Shown here piece by piece: positions 6,914 through 9,572 of a DNA stretch of 9,572 nucleotides. The position numbers were made by a program, and so were the translations under genes. Within the stretch, counting starts at the first letter, position 1. Each line of letters starts with the position of its first letter. A model generated the notes under the pieces. It searched no databases and was not told the DNA's origin. It saw only the letters and a list, made by a program, of their open reading frames with translations. Source of the DNA: Rhodothermia bacterium (GTDB lineage Bacteria; Bacteroidota; Rhodothermia; Rhodothermales; JABDKH01); contig JAUIJQ010000081.1 in NCBI GenBank assembly GCA_030431165.1, positions 1-9,572 of the forward strand. The letters run 5' to 3'.

Positions 6914-9559
6914 TCAGGCATTCGACGGATCATCGAGCGGCAGCGTGATCCGAAAGACCGTGCCGGCGCCGGTGCGCGTGTCGAAGCTGATGTCGCCGTT
7001 CATGTCCTCGACAGCCTTCTTGACAATGGCCAACCCCAATCCTGTCCCACTTGTCTTGGTCGAGAAGTTCGGCTCAAAGATGCGGGCCCGCAGCTTCTCC
7101 GGTATGCCCGCACCATTGTCTGTTATCTCACAAACCGCAACGGCTCCCTCTTCGCGCTCTTCAACCCGGGTTGCCGCCTGTATTTCAGGAACCCTGTGCG
7201 CGGGTATAGCCTGAACGGCATTCTTGAGCAGGTTGATGAACACGCGGCGCAACTCCTCCCGATCCGCCCGAACCACAATCGGATCAGCCGGCAATCGCGT
7301 CTCGAACGTAGTCCCGCTCTCGGCCTGAATTAGTGCCACGGCGTCGCGCAAGACCGAGTTCACATCAAGCGGTTCGAAGATCTGCCGCGGCATCCGCGCA
7401 AAAGACGAGAACTCATTTGCGATCCGGGCCAGCGTGTCGATCTGATCGACGAGCGTTCGGGTGATGCGACCAAAAACGGATTTAAATTCCGGGTCCTCAA
7501 CCTCCGACTTGGCAAGTGAACGCTGAAGATGCTGAATCGACAGCTTCATCGGCGTCAACGGGTTCTTGATTTCGTGTGCGACCTGGCGTGCCATTTCTCT
7601 CCAAGCGAGCTGCCGTTCCTGCTGGGCAAGCTGCGTCCGGCTGTCAGCAAGCTGACCCTGCATGGCGTTGAACGTTTCGACAAGGTCACCCAACTCATCC
7701 CTCGAATTCACCGGACGGATGCCTTCAAATCGGCCCTGCGCAACGGCTTCCAGTCCAACGCGCAGTCGTGCAATCGGGCGGGTCAGTGCATTTGCCAGCA
7801 CGGACGCGGTCGCAAGCACAACAAGCACAAGCAACAACAACGCGCCAAACAGATAGGCAATGGTTCGCGCTCGCTCTTCCTCTATCCGTTCCTGCTCGGG
7901 CAAGGTCGGCACCGACAGCACATACCTGGGTATGCCCGCCTCGTCTGGAAGCGCGCGATATCCGGCCGCGTACGACACCGAGCCAACCTGCTGTGTCAGA
8001 CTGACAAAACGATAGCCTTCGAAATTGAGCGCCGAGTACGCACCCACGGGAAGCCTTGGGTCAATTAATCGATCCCGAATCAGCTGCGGCCTGCTTGAGT
8101 CAACGAGTTCGGTCCCCTGAAACAGATTCAAATCGAGTCCAACCTGGGCCGAAAGTGAGTCCATGCTGATCCTGTCCAGCACACGATATGGCAGCTCACC
8201 GGCACGTGCCTCAGCAGCGAGTGTTCGTTCGACCCGTTCAAGATGTTGGCGAAGCCAACTGTCGACGGCGCGATCGTTCTCTCCCGTCACTACCTGCAAT
8301 CCAACAAATCCCATCGCCGCAACCGTGACGATGCCCACGGCAAAGAATGCGTTGAGCACCTTGTCCCTGAACCGAACCCGGGGCGCAGGCAGCAGGCCGG
8401 CACGCCATCGCGCAACAATCCCGACGAGGTAGAGCGGCACCGCCACGAACAGTCCGGCGACAGTCAAACGAAGCAGCGAGTATAGATGATCGAACACTGT
8501 GGTCGCGGCCATTCGCGCTGCAACGATCACCGACTGGTCAAGCCTGATCGCATTCGCGGGTCCCGTGTGCCGTACGTAGTAGGTCTCGTATGATCGGCCC
8601 CGCACACGCTCCCGACGCCACAGCGAATTTTCCCGCCGCATCTGAGTTTCCACGCCTTCGTCGAGTCGAAGTCGGCCGAAGCTCGAACCGGTCGTACGAA
8701 CCAGGATGCCGTCGCGGAATTCTGCCAGCGAAATATCCTCGGTAATTGCTCCGTAGAAGCCCGTAGAAACAAAGACACGTGGAAACGGCGTGCCGACTTC
8801 CTCGGTCATTGACCGCGGTTCCGCGCCAGCCATCACCCATCCCACGCGCTCCCCCTCCCTGACGATTGGACGCAGGCCCTCGTACCGAAATCGTTCGCGC
8901 TCGTGTCGTCCCGTTACCTGCTCAACCAGCGAAGCCGGACCGCCTGCATCGGCGTACATCGCGCGCAGCAGGTCGAAGTCTGCCCGTTCGAGCTGATCAA
9001 GCGACGCGTCACTGACCTGCTGATCAGCCTCGTAGTATCCACCCAGCGGTGTGCCGTCCAGGTCCAGGAGCGTCAGATTGATCTCGTACGACCGGAGCGA
9101 CGCAAGCAGCGAAGCGCGCAACCGAACGGTCGCCAGCGAGTCGATCACGCGACCCGACGGGCGATCAGCAAGAACCGCGTTTACTACAAGTGTGTCGGAT
9201 GCCGTGTCTTCGAGAAGCTGCTCAATCGAGAACACAACGCGCGGATCGCTTCCATTGTCGAATGTCTCAGCCGCATCGATCAATACATCCCGACGCTGGG
9301 CCTGGAGTCCGCTGTAAAGCAGCGGGTACAGAAACGCCGCGACCACAAACACGGCGAACAGCGTATTGCGCAATGTGAGTGATGCGGCGCCCGACCCACC
9401 CCAGTAGTGGAGCGTAATGCTCACTATGGCGAAGCCGATGAGGATCAATACCCCTCGCACGGGAGGTAGGGTACTGCCCAGCGACGTAAACACATACGCC
9501 GCTCCGACGAGTCCGCCGGCAATGAGTGCAGGTACAAGCAGCGACACACCGTAGGACAC
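6914..9559 (-). CDS. NtrY-like sensor histidine kinase with two extracytoplasmic regions
   Basis: This 881-residue membrane kinase would autophosphorylate on histidine and pass phosphate to a response regulator not present in the window. In order: three helices (about 5-27, 35-52, 64-83), an extracytoplasmic region about 85-355, helix 4 (359-383), a basic cytoplasmic loop, helix 5 (401-425), a second extracytoplasmic region about 426-565, helix 6 (566-589), HAMP (about 590-643), a dimerisation domain with H662 in AHEIKNPLTP, and an ATPase domain with N-box INLLKNAVQA (775-784), DNGAGIP (814-820), NFSTKTSGTGLGLAIVKK (831-848) and GAGTVFRITLP. The catalytic half is complete and NtrY-like. The two sensor regions do not resemble any domain I recognise. 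Start is uncertain: GTG at 9559 is possible, but the frame stays open to the window edge with RRSG upstream, so the true N-terminus may lie outside. trkA follows after 74 bp; K+ or osmotic signalling is only inferred from that. Confidence 0.9.
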   Translation of the reverse strand: MSYGVSLLVPALIAGGLVGAAYVFTSLGSTLPPVRGVLILIGFAIVSITLHYWGGSGAASLTLRNTLFAVFVVAAFLYPLLYSGLQAQRRDVLIDAAETFDNGSDPRVVFSIEQLLEDTASDTLVVNAVLADRPSGRVIDSLATVRLRASLLASLRSYEINLTLLDLDGTPLGGYYEADQQVSDASLDQLERADFDLLRAMYADAGGPASLVEQVTGRHERERFRYEGLRPIVREGERVGWVMAGAEPRSMTEEVGTPFPRVFVSTGFYGAITEDISLAEFRDGILVRTTGSSFGRLRLDEGVETQMRRENSLWRRERVRGRSYETYYVRHTGPANAIRLDQSVIVAARMAATTVFDHLYSLLRLTVAGLFVAVPLYLVGIVARWRAGLLPAPRVRFRDKVLNAFFAVGIVTVAAMGFVGLQVVTGENDRAVDSWLRQHLERVERTLAAEARAGELPYRVLDRISMDSLSAQVGLDLNLFQGTELVDSSRPQLIRDRLIDPRLPVGAYSALNFEGYRFVSLTQQVGSVSYAAGYRALPDEAGIPRYVLSVPTLPEQERIEEERARTIAYLFGALLLLVLVVLATASVLANALTRPIARLRVGLEAVAQGRFEGIRPVNSRDELGDLVETFNAMQGQLADSRTQLAQQERQLAWREMARQVAHEIKNPLTPMKLSIQHLQRSLAKSEVEDPEFKSVFGRITRTLVDQIDTLARIANEFSSFARMPRQIFEPLDVNSVLRDAVALIQAESGTTFETRLPADPIVVRADREELRRVFINLLKNAVQAIPAHRVPEIQAATRVEEREEGAVAVCEITDNGAGIPEKLRARIFEPNFSTKTSGTGLGLAIVKKAVEDMNGDISFDTRTGAGTVFRITLPLDDPSNA

Positions 9560-9572
9560 ACCCGACCGTCGC

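Noticed and set aside
7529..9382. + strand frames opposite the kinase gene
   Set aside because: They are Gln/Arg/His-rich composition artefacts of the opposite strand; the kinase H-box, N-box and G-boxes fix the real frame.

Overview
This 9.6 kb window looks like ordinary chromosome of a moderately GC-rich, Gram-negative-type bacterium. I infer Bacteroidota in the broad sense, possibly the Rhodothermota/Balneolota side. The main reasons are the NtrY-like kinase, whose H-box (AHEIKNPLTP followed by MKLSIQHLQR) and G2 region (NFSTKTSGTGLGLAIVKK) read like kinases of that group, and the lack of clear Shine-Dalgarno sequences in front of most genes. The taxonomic call is tentative. I see no rRNA, tRNA, insertion sequence, phage gene, CRISPR array or toxin-antitoxin pair.

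The left half (83-3935) has five genes on the + strand, tightly packed. In order they are a six-helix membrane protein fused to a C-terminal cupin, a YidD membrane-insertion factor with an unusually long tail, a MoaB/MogA-type molybdopterin protein that overlaps yidD by 4 bp, cysteinyl-tRNA synthetase (TTG start) and a small HhH-GPD DNA-glycosylase-like protein. Spacings are 8 bp, -4 bp, 62 bp and 7 bp, so at least cupin-yidD-moaB and cysS-HhH probably form transcription units. The functions are unrelated, as is common in housekeeping clusters.

The right half (3978-9572) has three genes on the - strand: a large multi-pass sensor histidine kinase (its 5' end may run off the window), then trkA and trkH 9 bp apart. 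TrkA is the NAD(H)/nucleotide-binding RCK regulator and TrkH the K+-conducting membrane subunit of a Trk potassium uptake system. The kinase is upstream in the same direction, 74 bp from trkA. That gap contains an AT-rich promoter-like stretch, so a functional link between kinase and transporter is possible but unproven.

The two halves converge at 3936-3977, where a short hairpin and three CTAGCG copies lie between and across the two stop codons. I found no convincing undescribed system. The most notable items are the membrane-cupin fusion, the HhH-GPD protein that lacks the usual catalytic lysine and ends just past its hairpin, and the kinase with two separate extracytoplasmic regions next to trkAH.
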